Part shown: positions 1-9,890 of the stretch, in pieces
Position numbering within the stretch: the stretch's first letter is position 1
Layout: every line of letters begins with the position of its first letter
NCBI GenBank assembly: GCA_003265885.1
Contig: QFBQ01000001.1
Span: forward strand, 1 to 64,000
Source of the DNA: Candidatus Marinamargulisbacteria bacterium SCGC AG-343-D04
Lineage (GTDB): Bacteria; Margulisbacteria; Marinamargulisbacteria; GCA-2716485; GCA-002719695
Length of the DNA stretch: 64,000 bases
Direction: 5' to 3'
Made by a program: the position numbers and the translations under genes
Notes under the pieces: model-generated
What the model saw: only the letters and a program-made list of their open reading frames with translations
Database searches by the model: none
Told to the model about the DNA's origin: nothing

Positions 1-876
1 ATCTGGTCCGATGAAGATTCTTATGACGGACACTGGAAAAATGGGGAGCATAGTGGGCAAGGTTTAAGAATCTGGACCAATGGATACTCTTATGATGGAA
101 GGTGGGAAAAGAATAGTCCAAATGGCCAGGGCCTAATGACATATTCCAATGGAGGTTCTTATAACGGACAGTGGAAAAATTGCCAGCATAATGGGCAAGG
201 CATCCAAAAACACCCTTACGGAACTTATTATCTTGGCACGTGGAAAGAAGACAGCCTAAAATCCGGTGAAATCGGACTGTTTGCTCTTGGTAAAAAGAGA
301 CCCTTCATAGAAGTTGAAAATGGATCATTTTACCCCCATCAAGAAGCAAAGGATTGGGGTATCATATTAATCTCTCTACTCTTATTTCTAAGAATCTTAA
401 AAATCTTATATGATAAACAACAACAACAGCAACAACAAAAACAGCTACTCAAAACAACAGCCTCCAATAGAATAAAACGTGCATACAAAGAATATAAAAA
501 CAGAGAATTAACTTATGCCAATGAATTCATTGAGAAACATAAAATCGAGGATCCGGACCTAATTTGTCCTATTTCACGGTCACTTATAAACCAAGCTGTT
601 AGATTTTCAGCAGAACCTCGTTTTTTTTATGAAAAAGTCTATGCCGAAGAATGGGTAGCAAGACAACTAGAAGCTGATCCAGAGAGAACAACAATAATCT
701 CACCAATGACTGGAGCTCAAATAGCCCATCACATTACAGATGCATCCTTTCAATATATGGTTAAAAAATTAAATTGGGTAAATGAAAAAAAAATAATTAT
801 TGAAGAAAATCTTCAGCAAGCTACTGAATTAATCAATGATCCAGAAGATTCAGAAAGTGGGCCAGAAATTGACTAG
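1..876 (+). CDS. MORN-repeat / transmembrane / U-box domain protein (5' end outside window)
   Basis: The reading frame is open to the first base of the window, so the true start lies upstream; 291 codons are visible. They begin with four MORN-type repeats of about 23 residues (core Y-x-G-x-W...GQG), followed around in-window residues 118-137 by one hydrophobic segment, then a run of seven glutamines, a basic helical stretch and a C-terminal U-box-like domain at about residues 185-265. The U-box is recognised from L-I-CPIS, a central W-V-A-R and the ISPMTG motif. MORN repeats bind lipids or act as scaffolds, and U-boxes recruit E2 ubiquitin-conjugating enzymes in eukaryotes. Bacterial U-box proteins are usually effectors delivered into host cells, which is inference here. 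The next gene has its own promoter. The MORN call is firm and the U-box call good; the biochemical role is unproven. Confidence 0.82.
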   Translation: MWSDEDSYDGHWKNGEHSGQGLRIWTNGYSYDGRWEKNSPNGQGLMTYSNGGSYNGQWKNCQHNGQGIQKHPYGTYYLGTWKEDSLKSGEIGLFALGKKRPFIEVENGSFYPHQEAKDWGIILISLLLFLRILKILYDKQQQQQQQKQLLKTTASNRIKRAYKEYKNRELTYANEFIEKHKIEDPDLICPISRSLINQAVRFSAEPRFFYEKVYAEEWVARQLEADPERTTIISPMTGAQIAHHITDASFQYMVKKLNWVNEKKIIIEENLQQATELINDPEDSESGPEID

Positions 877-897
877 CATAGAAAAAAAATTAGCATT

Positions 898-926
898 TTG
901 CATATATAAGACAAAAAACATATAAT
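898..926 (+). promoter_or_regulatory. Promoter of the 933 operon, leaderless type
   Basis: TTGCAT (898-903) and TATAAT (921-926) are separated by 17 bases. The -10 box ends six bases before the ATG at 933, so transcription should start at or within a base of the start codon. No Shine-Dalgarno sequence is present. Confidence 0.7.
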
Positions 927-932
927 TCAAGA

Positions 933-2303
933 ATGACCCACTTCGACATCATCATCATAGGCTCCGGTGGAGGATCCAAAATAACTCGCCCTGCTGCAAG
1001 TTTAGGGTTAAAAGTAGCCATCATTGAAAAAGATTCTTTAGGGGGAACCTGTCTTAACAGGGGGTGTATTCCTTCTAAAATGCTGATTCACCCAGCAGAT
1101 ATCATTCAAGAAATAAAAGAAGCTTCTAAATTTGATATTCATATAGATAAAACTATTAAAGTAGACAGTAAGAAACTAGTTAAACGAGTTTCAAAAACAG
1201 TTCAAGAAGAATCTAGCTCCATAGAACCTCTTTATGAAAAAAACCCAAACATAACATACTTTAAAGGTTGTGCAGAATTCACTGAAAACAAAGTCATTCG
1301 TATCAACAATCAACGAATTAGCGCAGATACAATTGTCATAGCAGCTGGAGCACGGCCTTATATACCCAATATTGAAGGCATTGAATCTACGCCTTACTGG
1401 ACATCTACCGAGGCACTAAAATCGACTGAAATCCCAAAACGGTTAGTGGTTATTGGCGGAGGCTACATTGCCTGTGAACTGGGCTACTACTTTCAAAGTA
1501 TGGGTTCAAAGGTAACGTTTTTAGTTCGCAGCGAATGTTTGCGCCCTGAAGATGACGATATTAAAGAAGAGTTTCATAAAACATTTTCAAAGTCTCATAC
1601 AATTATAAAAGATGCATCACCTACTAAAATAAACTACATACAGAATAAATTCATCATTTCATATTCCTGCAAAAATACCGTACATGAAATTGAAGCAGAA
1701 CAATGCTTAATGGCAACTGGGATTACTCCAAACACTGATACTTTGAAATGTGAAAACACAGATATTTCTTTATCAAAATCCGGTTATATTAATGTGAACA
1801 ACACTTTAGAAACAAATATCAAAGGGATTTACGCATTTGGAGATATTATTGGCCGATACTTTTTCCGGCATAGCGCCAATTTTGAAGGGGATTATGTCTT
1901 CAACAGGCATATCAAAAAATCTATAAGCAAGAACATAGAATATCCTCCTATGCCACATGCCGTATTTACCAACCCTCAAGTTGCGGGAGTAGGGAAGCGG
2001 GAAAAAGAATGTATTGCAGAAAATATCGACTATTATTGTGGCATTAATGCTTATAAAGATAGCGCTATGGGAATGGCATTGTTATCTGATCATGGCTTTG
2101 TAAAATTAATTTTTCAAAAAAATAACGACAGACTGATTGGTGCACATATCATTGGAAAAGAAGCGTCTAACATGATTCATATGCTTATTGTAGCCATAAA
2201 TTTAAAAGCTACGCGACAAGATTTGTTCAACATGATTTATGTTCATCCTGCATTACCTGAAATTGTCAGAAATGCGGTAAGAAATGCAAAAAAAGATAAG
2301 TAA
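933..2303 (+). CDS. Dihydrolipoyl dehydrogenase / mycothione-reductase-like pyridine nucleotide-disulfide oxidoreductase
   Basis: FAD- and NAD(P)H-dependent disulfide oxidoreductase of the lipoamide dehydrogenase/glutathione reductase family, 456 residues, the usual length. An N-terminal FAD-binding GSGGG motif (10-14) leads to the redox pair C40/C45 in GGTCLNRGCIPSK. A second dinucleotide-binding motif VIGGGYIACELG lies near residue 175, followed by the FAD motif around IYAFGDI. The dimerisation domain ends with the H438...E443 dyad in HPALPE. No 2-oxoacid dehydrogenase E1 or E2 gene is nearby, so its disulfide substrate (lipoamide, or a low-molecular-weight thiol as in mycothione reductase) cannot be decided. 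The stop overlaps the next ATG (TAATG), coupling it to the proline dehydrogenase. It could supply or accept reducing equivalents for that enzyme, which is speculation. Confidence 0.88.
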   Translation: MTHFDIIIIGSGGGSKITRPAASLGLKVAIIEKDSLGGTCLNRGCIPSKMLIHPADIIQEIKEASKFDIHIDKTIKVDSKKLVKRVSKTVQEESSSIEPLYEKNPNITYFKGCAEFTENKVIRINNQRISADTIVIAAGARPYIPNIEGIESTPYWTSTEALKSTEIPKRLVVIGGGYIACELGYYFQSMGSKVTFLVRSECLRPEDDDIKEEFHKTFSKSHTIIKDASPTKINYIQNKFIISYSCKNTVHEIEAEQCLMATGITPNTDTLKCENTDISLSKSGYINVNNTLETNIKGIYAFGDIIGRYFFRHSANFEGDYVFNRHIKKSISKNIEYPPMPHAVFTNPQVAGVGKREKECIAENIDYYCGINAYKDSAMGMALLSDHGFVKLIFQKNNDRLIGAHIIGKEASNMIHMLIVAINLKATRQDLFNMIYVHPALPEIVRNAVRNAKKDK

Positions 2304-3382
2304 TGCTTCGAGGGCTTAATCAAATAATTCAACTAAAAGTAATTCTTTCCTGTCCAGAGGTCTCTAGACGTTTAGCTTTAAAAGCACTAGAAATTAGCGA
2401 AGACCCAGAGAAAAGAAAAGTAATGAGTCAGTTAATAGCCCCCTTTATGAGGCCTTATATTCTAGGTCATGATATAAAATCAAGCTTTGAAAGTGCCGAC
2501 AATTTACAACAACAAAAAGATGTCTCTATTATTTTTGACTACGCAGGAGAATATGCAACAACAGATCTTGAAAGAGAAAAAAATCTCGAATATTACCATA
2601 AAAGCATTGGAGACACAGAACACCCATCAGTACGTTACTTCGCTATAAAATATACAGGAATTGTAAATGCTGAATTATTAGGACAAACAAGCTTAAATTC
2701 AACTGAAAAAAAAACATTAGAAATAGAACTCGAAAGAGTCACCTCTTTATGCCAGTTAGCTTCCGACAAAAAGAAGACTCTTTTTATAGATGCAGAAGGT
2801 TTTAATGAAGAAACGAGAATTTTAGGACATGTAAAGACACTCCTTCCTCAATTTAACAAAAAGGAAGCACTTATATATCCAACATTTCAAATGTATAGAA
2901 AAGACAGTATCGAAAGACTATTGGAGTTAAAAAGACAAAGTGATGAAGAAGATTTTATATGTAGTGCAAAAATCGTAAACGGAGCTTACCACGCTAACGA
3001 CTCTCGTTTATTTCCAGATCAATTATGTACAAAAAAAGAGGATAGCCATGCAAATTTCCTTGAGGCTCTCCATATTGCTGCAGAAAACAAGATAGATACG
3101 GTTGTTGCCACACATAACCCAAGCCTTATGGAAGCCGCTGTAAAACTCAAGTTTCCAAGAATGACTCTTGGCCAACTATATGGAATGGAAACATCTATAC
3201 CTCAGAGTTATACCGCTAAAAACCGTTTATTATATGGAGTATCGGGTGACAAAGAAATAACCATGCCATATTTCTTAAGAAGAATAGTAGAACACACCGA
3301 ATCTTCTCCTCAAATCTTAGAAAGTAGAATAGGTTTTTTAAAAAAACATCTTATAGAAACCTTTTTATCTCCTTGGAAATGA
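2303..3382 (+). CDS. Proline dehydrogenase (monofunctional PRODH)
   Basis: FAD-dependent oxidation of proline to pyrroline-5-carboxylate, the first step of proline catabolism. At 359 residues it has the monofunctional bacterial (PutB-like) size rather than the long bifunctional PutA. Family landmarks are the strand ending LFIDAEG, the KIVNGAYH segment, VVATHN, the TLGQLYGM segment and the substrate-binding YFLRRIVEH near the C terminus (equivalent of Y-x-RR-x-EN). It overlaps the upstream flavoprotein by one base, so translation is probably coupled. The second enzyme, P5C dehydrogenase, is not in the window. The next gene follows after a 172-base gap with its own promoter. Confidence 0.85.
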   Translation: MLRGLNQIIQLKVILSCPEVSRRLALKALEISEDPEKRKVMSQLIAPFMRPYILGHDIKSSFESADNLQQQKDVSIIFDYAGEYATTDLEREKNLEYYHKSIGDTEHPSVRYFAIKYTGIVNAELLGQTSLNSTEKKTLEIELERVTSLCQLASDKKKTLFIDAEGFNEETRILGHVKTLLPQFNKKEALIYPTFQMYRKDSIERLLELKRQSDEEDFICSAKIVNGAYHANDSRLFPDQLCTKKEDSHANFLEALHIAAENKIDTVVATHNPSLMEAAVKLKFPRMTLGQLYGMETSIPQSYTAKNRLLYGVSGDKEITMPYFLRRIVEHTESSPQILESRIGFLKKHLIETFLSPWK

Positions 3383-3518
3383 GAAGAAATAGTTAAAAAA
3401 AATTTACAAATAAATAACACTGCTCAGAAACACGAATTCTCAATTCATATAGAAGAGTACGCCTTCATGGGCTATGGGAAGGGCTTCTTCAACTAAAAAA
3501 GATGAAAGCATAATCTAA

Positions 3519-3547
3519 TTTACAAATATCTCCTTCTTCGTTACCCT
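3519..3547 (+). promoter_or_regulatory. Promoter of the M48 protease operon
   Basis: TTTACA (3519-3524), 17-base spacer, TACCCT (3542-3547), then seven bases to the ATG at 3555. No Shine-Dalgarno is visible, the same near-leaderless layout as at 933. The -10 box is weak. Confidence 0.45.
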
Positions 3548-3554
3548 TATTTAC

Positions 3555-4784
3555 ATGAATACCTATTTTTACATCATCATCGGAATTCTAATCTTTTTTT
3601 ACCTCTTTGATACACTTATAGACATTCTCAATGTTCGCCATATTTCAACCACTATTCCTAATGAATTTAAAAATGTATTTGATACTGAAAAATATAAAAA
3701 ATCTCAGGAATATCTAAAAGCAAACACCTCTTTCAAACTTTTAGAAAACACTCTGTCTTTTGGGGTAATAATCGCATTTATTACTCTAGGCGGATTTAAT
3801 GGTCTAGATTTATTTATTCGAGAATTTAACTTAACGTCTATCCAAACAGGTATTATCTATATCTTTAGCTTAGGCCTTGGCATGCAAATTATTGGACTTC
3901 CTTTTTCTTGGGTTCACACTTTCGTCATTGAAGAAAAATTTGGATTTAATAAATCTACCCAAAAAACTTTTTTCTTAGATCTTCTTAAGGGTATTCTTTT
4001 AGGAGGTATTATTGGCAGTATTATTTTATTTTTAGTGTTATGGTTTTTTGAATCATTTCCTACAACAGGCTGGATCATAGCCTGGGGAGCTGTGACTGCC
4101 ATACAACTCATATTAATGTATATTGCGCCAACATTTATTATGCCATTATTCAACAAATTTACGCCCTTAGAAGAAGGAGAACTCAAAACAGCAGTAGAAA
4201 ATTATGCCAAAGAACATAAATTTGGTTTAAAAGGACTCTATACTATGGATGGATCCAAACGCTCTACAAAGTCTAATGCTTTTTTTACAGGGTTTGGTAA
4301 TAACCGACGTATTGTTCTATTTGATACACTTATTGAAAAACATACTACAGATGAGCTTTTGGTCATTCTAGCCCATGAAATGGGGCACTATAAAAAGCAT
4401 CATATTTTCCAAACATTACTCTTATCCATTATCTCTAGTGCCGCTATGTTTTATATCTTATCTTTTTTTCTAAATAACCCTGATATTGCTGCTGCCTTTA
4501 AAATGCAAAACATCTCTATATATAGCTCCATTGTTTTCTTTGGATTTCTCTTTAAACCAGTAGAAGAAGCATTAAGCATTTTTGGAAATATCCTGTCTAG
4601 AAAAAACGAATTTGAAGCCGATAAATATGCAAAAGATACGACAAATAAAGAAGAAGCACTCATTAGTGGACTAAAAAAGCTAAGTGCCGATAATTTATCC
4701 AATTTAACCCCTCATCCTTTAAAAGTATTTATTACTTACTCACATCCACCACTATTAGATAGAATTAAGGCCCTTAGGTCCTAA
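3555..4784 (+). CDS. M48 family CAAX prenyl protease 1 / Ste24-like membrane metallopeptidase
   Basis: Integral-membrane zinc protease of 409 residues. It carries an N-terminal M48_N-type region of several transmembrane segments, the zinc motif HEMGH at residues 274-278, and a second glutamate ligand probably in NEFEADKYA near residue 355. This is the full Ste24 layout, as opposed to the shorter HtpX. In bacteria these enzymes are usually thought to clear damaged or misfolded membrane proteins; bacterial substrates are little known. The stop overlaps the next ATG (TAATG), so it is coupled to the PBP4-type peptidase and begins a run through rarA and topB with gaps of at most eight bases. Confidence 0.92.
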   Translation: MNTYFYIIIGILIFFYLFDTLIDILNVRHISTTIPNEFKNVFDTEKYKKSQEYLKANTSFKLLENTLSFGVIIAFITLGGFNGLDLFIREFNLTSIQTGIIYIFSLGLGMQIIGLPFSWVHTFVIEEKFGFNKSTQKTFFLDLLKGILLGGIIGSIILFLVLWFFESFPTTGWIIAWGAVTAIQLILMYIAPTFIMPLFNKFTPLEEGELKTAVENYAKEHKFGLKGLYTMDGSKRSTKSNAFFTGFGNNRRIVLFDTLIEKHTTDELLVILAHEMGHYKKHHIFQTLLLSIISSAAMFYILSFFLNNPDIAAAFKMQNISIYSSIVFFGFLFKPVEEALSIFGNILSRKNEFEADKYAKDTTNKEEALISGLKKLSADNLSNLTPHPLKVFITYSHPPLLDRIKALRS

Positions 4785-6172
4785 TGCAAGCAACATTTAT
4801 TAGTACCTGCCTACTCATTTTTAGTTTTTCAGGCGCATTACTCGCTACATCCGTATTAGAACAAGACATTAAAAAACATCTCAGTAAACAGGAGTACATC
4901 AATGTTGAATTTGGAATTTCCATTAAAACACCCGCCACTAATATGCATATTAATGATACTCAAGCATTTGTTCCTGCATCGATACAAAAACTTCTCCTAT
5001 CATATTATATGATAGACACCTTTGGTATAAATCATCGATTTTATACAAATTTTTACTATGACAAAGAACATAACATCTATATTAAAGGGGGAGCGGATCC
5101 TACTTTTCAGACTAATCAATTTCAAGAGATCATACGAAAACTTAAAAAGAAAAAGATTGATCAAATATCTTCGATTATATTAGACCCCTCAATCATAGAA
5201 AGAAGTCCGAATGAATACAGAAATAAAGCTCACTATTATTATGCAAAAGCAGAAGGACTCAATTTAAACTACAATACAATATCCTGTACACTCAATCAAA
5301 AAACATCCCTACTTGAAACCATCCCTTCTACAGGCTATGCTAAACTAGATCTTCGATATAGCTCCTTAAAACTTTCCAAAAAAAAAGCGAGTCATCCTTA
5401 CACATTTCTTCAAAAACGATCGGACCATGACAACTATGTCATTAAAGGAGAGATTTCCAGACACGATTTCAATAATAAAAACCTCTTATTTAGAGTAAGC
5501 CAACCCAGTATCTTTTTTGGAACTGTTTTCAAAGAAGAATGTGAAAAAAAGAACATTAAAACAATAAAAAAAATAGAGATAAGACATTTCAACAAAAAGA
5601 AAAAGAAAAAATTAATAACAATAAAATCAAAACCACTACATCAACAATTAAAAACCTTAAATCAAGATAGTAACAACATGGTAGCCAATTGTTTCACCAA
5701 GTATGCAGGAAAATCTGAAACAAACCCAAAAGGCAGTGTCGGAAATGGAGCAAAGTCCATTCAAGCCTTTCTTTTATCTAAACTTAATATCAATAGAAAT
5801 CAATGGAGGATTAAAGATGGGGCTGGACTTTCAAAAGAGAACAAAAGCAGCAGTAACAGCATTTTAAAGGTCTTAAACAGTATTAAAGAAGACAAGCAGA
5901 TCTTTAACACCGTATTTCTTAGCATGCTTAACCCTGAACAAGACCCTCTATACAAAAAATTAGACATTCCTAAACATCTTGATATCAGAATAAAAACAGG
6001 CACCTTAACTTCAAGTGGCATACATAATATGGCAGGATATATCATAAACAAAGAAACTGACGCTATCACTGAATTTGCCATACTCACACAAAGTAACCCC
6101 AAAGAAAAAAGCTATTACAAAGCTGAGCTCACAACACCTATCCTAGACCTTATCATCCAACATACCCTCTAA
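4784..6172 (+). CDS. dacB: D-alanyl-D-alanine carboxypeptidase/endopeptidase, PBP4 (DacB) type
   Basis: Periplasmic penicillin-binding protein of peptidase family S13 that trims or cuts peptidoglycan cross-links. A signal peptide covers about residues 1-22. The three active-site motifs are present: SIQK (S66-K69), SNN (296-298) and KTG (404-406). The long, lysine-rich insertion between the first two motifs is normal for S13. Length is 462 residues, close to E. coli DacB. It is translated from an ATG sharing a base with the stop of the M48 gene and is followed two bases later by rarA. Confidence 0.9.
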   Translation: MQATFISTCLLIFSFSGALLATSVLEQDIKKHLSKQEYINVEFGISIKTPATNMHINDTQAFVPASIQKLLLSYYMIDTFGINHRFYTNFYYDKEHNIYIKGGADPTFQTNQFQEIIRKLKKKKIDQISSIILDPSIIERSPNEYRNKAHYYYAKAEGLNLNYNTISCTLNQKTSLLETIPSTGYAKLDLRYSSLKLSKKKASHPYTFLQKRSDHDNYVIKGEISRHDFNNKNLLFRVSQPSIFFGTVFKEECEKKNIKTIKKIEIRHFNKKKKKKLITIKSKPLHQQLKTLNQDSNNMVANCFTKYAGKSETNPKGSVGNGAKSIQAFLLSKLNINRNQWRIKDGAGLSKENKSSSNSILKVLNSIKEDKQIFNTVFLSMLNPEQDPLYKKLDIPKHLDIRIKTGTLTSSGIHNMAGYIINKETDAITEFAILTQSNPKEKSYYKAELTTPILDLIIQHTL

Positions 6173-6174
6173 AC

Positions 6175-7455
6175 ATGACTAATACACAGTCTTTATTCAA
6201 ATCAAGCACTAACAACAATCCTTTAGCCTATCAATTAGCTCCAAAAACACTAGAGGATTATGTAGGGCACGAGAGTATTCTAGGTAAAAACACCGCTTTA
6301 AGACAACTCATAGAAAACGATACTCTTATCTCTATCATTTTATGGGGCCCTCCAGGCTGTGGAAAAACAGCATTATCACGAATCATTGCTGAAAAAAGTA
6401 AGGCTCAATACCTTTCCTTAAATGCCGTTATGAGCAAGGTCTCTGATTTGAGAGAGGCTTTATCAACCGCACGATCAGCGTCAGAATATGGACAAAAAAC
6501 ATTATTATTCATCGATGAGATTCACCGTTTTAATAAAGCCCAACAAGATGCATTACTTCCTGATTTAGAAAAAGGAAACATCACCTTAATAGGAGCTACA
6601 ACAGAAAATCCATATTTTTCAGTAAATTCCAGCATTGTGTCACGATCTCAAATCGTATCTTTATCCTCACTCTCAGAAGATGCCTTACACACAATACTCA
6701 AAAAAGCAGTACATAAACTAGATACGCACACATTATTCACCGAAGAAGCCGAAGCATATATCATTAGCCAATCTCAAGGAGATGCCAGAAAACTCTTAAA
6801 TACTATAGAACTCTGTCATAAAACAAAGACAAAAAATCCCTTATCGATTGACGATATTAAACAACGAACACATTCTCAAGGAGTATCCCATAGTAGTGAC
6901 GCTCATTATGATCTTACATCTGCCTTAATTAAAAGCGTAAGAGGATCAGATCCTGATGCAGCCTTATACTGGCTCGCTAGACTCATAAGGGGAGGGGAGG
7001 ATCCTAGATTTATTGCTCGACGTTTAATCATTTTAGCCTCAGAAGACATAGGGAATGCAGATCCTCAAGCTCTAGTTTTGGCTACATCTACATTACACGC
7101 CGTGCAATTCATAGGGTTCCCTGAAGCACAATTAACCCTATCACAACTGATCACCTATCTAGCAACCGCTCCCAAAAGCAATGCTAGCACTATTGCCATC
7201 TCTAAAGCCTTAAATTTAGTTGATCAAGGGATTTTATACGATGTACCTAAGTCATTAAAAGACAGCCACTATAAAGGAGCTAAAGAATTAGGACATGGAG
7301 AAGGGTATCATTACGCTCATAACGAGCCTGATGGAGTATCTCCACAACAACACCTCCCTCAAAAACATGAGTTTTATACACCTGTAAATAGAGGGTTTGA
7401 AAAAACAATTCAAACACGATTAGACTATATCCATAAAAAAAGAAAGCCTTTATAA
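6175..7455 (+). CDS. rarA: Replication-associated recombination protein A (AAA+ ATPase)
   Basis: RarA/MgsA family ATPase that acts on stalled replication forks. Walker A GPPGCGKT lies at 58-65 and Walker B LLFIDEIH at about 110-117. The GATTENP sensor-1 segment follows, and the C-terminal half has the family signatures [16 protein letters not shown] and [14 protein letters not shown]. Length is 426 residues, as expected. It starts two bases after dacB and is followed eight bases after its stop by topB, so the pair is probably one transcript with a DNA-maintenance theme. Confidence 0.95.
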   Translation: MTNTQSLFKSSTNNNPLAYQLAPKTLEDYVGHESILGKNTALRQLIENDTLISIILWGPPGCGKTALSRIIAEKSKAQYLSLNAVMSKVSDLREALSTARSASEYGQKTLLFIDEIHRFNKAQQDALLPDLEKGNITLIGATTENPYFSVNSSIVSRSQIVSLSSLSEDALHTILKKAVHKLDTHTLFTEEAEAYIISQSQGDARKLLNTIELCHKTKTKNPLSIDDIKQRTHSQGVSHSSDAHYDLTSALIKSVRGSDPDAALYWLARLIRGGEDPRFIARRLIILASEDIGNADPQALVLATSTLHAVQFIGFPEAQLTLSQLITYLATAPKSNASTIAISKALNLVDQGILYDVPKSLKDSHYKGAKELGHGEGYHYAHNEPDGVSPQQHLPQKHEFYTPVNRGFEKTIQTRLDYIHKKRKPL

Positions 7456-7463
7456 TATAAACT

Positions 7464-9818
7464 ATGAAGCTAATCATTACCGAAAAACCGTCTGTCGCCA
7501 GAGACATAGCCAGAGTCTTAAACCTTTCAAAACAAGGTGAAGGTTTTATTGAAGGTGATGATTATCGTATTACTTGGGCTCTAGGACATCTTATTGAACT
7601 CTGCCAACCAGACGAATATGGAGAATCATTCAAAAAATGGACTATGCAAGATTTACCAATCATCCCTGAAACCTTTAAAACTAAGGCTATTGAGCAATCC
7701 AAACAACAATACAAGGTCGTCAAAACACTCTTAAAAGACAGTTCTATTTCAGAAATTATCTGCGCAACAGATGCTGGAAGGGAAGGGGAGCTCATTTTTA
7801 GATTGCTTTATGAAGACGCGCAATGCACTCAACCCATAAAACGACTATGGATCTCATCTCAAACAGACACTGCCATCAAAGAAGGTTTTCAAAAATTAGA
7901 ACCTGGAGAAAAGTATAATCCACTCTACGATTCAGCTAAAAGTAGGTCAGAAGCCGATTGGATTGTCGGCATTAATGCTACACGCGCATATTCCATTAAA
8001 TTTTCACAAGGAAGAGGGGTCATGAGTGTAGGCAGAGTTCAAACTCCCGTCTTAAAAATGATCGTCACTCGTTACAGAGAACATATTCAATTTAACTCCT
8101 CTACATTTTATGAAATTTTAGGAGATATTCAGCATCAAAACGGCTCATTTTCTGCAAAACTACATTTGAAAGACAAAGATCGTTTTACAGACAAAAAAGA
8201 AGCCGAAAATATTATAGAAGATCTCAAAAAAAGTAACAGTGGCATTATTCACTCATTAACAGAAAAGAAGGTAATGGAAAAACAGCCTTTGCTATATGAT
8301 TTAACCGAAATTCAAAAAGATGCAAATAAACTTTTCAAATATTCAGCAGATCAAACCCTTAAAATAATGCAATCGTTATATGAAAAACATAAAGTTTTGT
8401 CTTATCCAAGAACCTCCTCTCGATATCTCAGTAAAGATTTAGAACCTAAATTACCTGGATTTTTAGACAATATTAGTGTTTTAGATAATTTTTCAAGTAC
8501 TATAAAAAGAATACAAGAAGAAAAACGTTCTATTGCATCACGAATGATCGATGATAAAAAAGTAACCGATCACCACGCCATTATCCCTACAGATAAAAAG
8601 CCTAATCTTAGTGCATTATCAGAAGACGAAAAAAATATTTATCTCACCGTCATCAAGCGTTTCGTAGCTGCTTTTTTACCTGAATGCGAGAAACACCATA
8701 CTGAAGTGATTGCCTTATTTTCAAGTTATCAGTTCAAAACTACAGGAACCGTCACTAAAAAAGCTGGGTGGCGAGAACTTTATCAGGAATCAGACGAAAA
8801 AAAGAACAAAAAAGATAAAGAAAGCATTCTACCCGTCATGAAAGAAGAAGACCCTGTTACATTAGAGTCTATTGATCTCAAAAAAGGACAAACAAAAGCT
8901 CCTGCACTCTATACAGAAGCCTCTATTTTAGGTGCTATGGAAACAGCAGGAAAAAGTATTGATGATGAAGAGCTACGACAAGCCATGAAAAATTGTGGAC
9001 TGGGCACACCTGCTACACGAGCACAAATTTTAGAAAAACTGATTAACGTTAAATATATCATTCGAGACAAAAACAAACTGAAACCTACAGAAAAAGGGGA
9101 ATATATTATAGATTGTATCCAAGACAATGTTTTAGTTTCTCCAGAGTTAACAGGCGAATGGGAAAAATGCTTAAACGACATCGAACAAAAAAACTATACT
9201 CGTGAAGATTATATGGATAATATCAAAACATTTACAAAAGAGATCATCGAGAAAGTATCTCAAGACAAAACCTATACCTTTCGTGCAGACCAAACCATTT
9301 ATGGAGACTGTCCGAAGTGCAAAAAAGGAAAAATTATAGATTCTCCAAAAGCCTATAGTTGCTCCGAATGGAAAACAACTAACTGCAATTTTGCCATTTG
9401 GAAACTCATTGCACAAAAAACAATCTCCGAAACACAAGCTAAAACCTTATTAAACAAAGGTAAAACAGCTGTCATCAAAGGCTTTAAAAATAAAGCAGGA
9501 AACCCATTCAATGCTGCTTTAACACTAAAAAATGGTGAAGTAAATTTTGACTTCCATAAAGAAAGTCTTGGAAAATGCACCTTATGCGATGGAAATATAG
9601 TAGAAACGCCAAAAGCATATTCGTGTGACCAATGGCGAGAAAAAAACTGTAAGTTTGTAATTTGGAAAGAAATTTCACAACGAAAAATTAAAGTTGAAGA
9701 AGCAAAAGAACTTATTAAACATGGTCAAATAGAAATAAAAGAAGGCTTTAAAACTCGACAAGGAAAACCTTTTTCTACAAATTTACATCTCGTAGAGGGT
9801 AAGGTTGTATTTAAATAA
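7464..9818 (+). CDS. topB: DNA topoisomerase III (type IA)
   Basis: Type IA topoisomerase, 784 residues. It has an N-terminal Toprim domain (ITEKPSVARDIARVL at the start and the acidic ATDAGREGELIF), an SVGRVQTP motif, and the catalytic tyrosine at about Y314 in SYPRTSSRYL. After the core the protein carries two copies of a roughly 80-residue C-terminal module. Each has CxxC...C...C cysteines (G-x-CPKC and G-K-CTLC), a conserved PKAYSC and a closing GFK-x-K-x-GxPF segment. These are zinc-finger plus topoisomerase C-terminal repeat units that help bind single-stranded DNA. It is the last gene of the run beginning at 3555. Confidence 0.93.
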   Translation: MKLIITEKPSVARDIARVLNLSKQGEGFIEGDDYRITWALGHLIELCQPDEYGESFKKWTMQDLPIIPETFKTKAIEQSKQQYKVVKTLLKDSSISEIICATDAGREGELIFRLLYEDAQCTQPIKRLWISSQTDTAIKEGFQKLEPGEKYNPLYDSAKSRSEADWIVGINATRAYSIKFSQGRGVMSVGRVQTPVLKMIVTRYREHIQFNSSTFYEILGDIQHQNGSFSAKLHLKDKDRFTDKKEAENIIEDLKKSNSGIIHSLTEKKVMEKQPLLYDLTEIQKDANKLFKYSADQTLKIMQSLYEKHKVLSYPRTSSRYLSKDLEPKLPGFLDNISVLDNFSSTIKRIQEEKRSIASRMIDDKKVTDHHAIIPTDKKPNLSALSEDEKNIYLTVIKRFVAAFLPECEKHHTEVIALFSSYQFKTTGTVTKKAGWRELYQESDEKKNKKDKESILPVMKEEDPVTLESIDLKKGQTKAPALYTEASILGAMETAGKSIDDEELRQAMKNCGLGTPATRAQILEKLINVKYIIRDKNKLKPTEKGEYIIDCIQDNVLVSPELTGEWEKCLNDIEQKNYTREDYMDNIKTFTKEIIEKVSQDKTYTFRADQTIYGDCPKCKKGKIIDSPKAYSCSEWKTTNCNFAIWKLIAQKTISETQAKTLLNKGKTAVIKGFKNKAGNPFNAALTLKNGEVNFDFHKESLGKCTLCDGNIVETPKAYSCDQWREKNCKFVIWKEISQRKIKVEEAKELIKHGQIEIKEGFKTRQGKPFSTNLHLVEGKVVFK

Positions 9819-9890
9819 GACCCGTATAAAGCTTAAATATTCAAAATTATCATTACAACAAAAAATCCTATTAATCTAGAGTATCTATCG

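Noticed and set aside
8909..9580. Minus-strand ORFs inside topB
   Set aside because: They are antisense to a confident topoisomerase III with motifs spread over its whole length.
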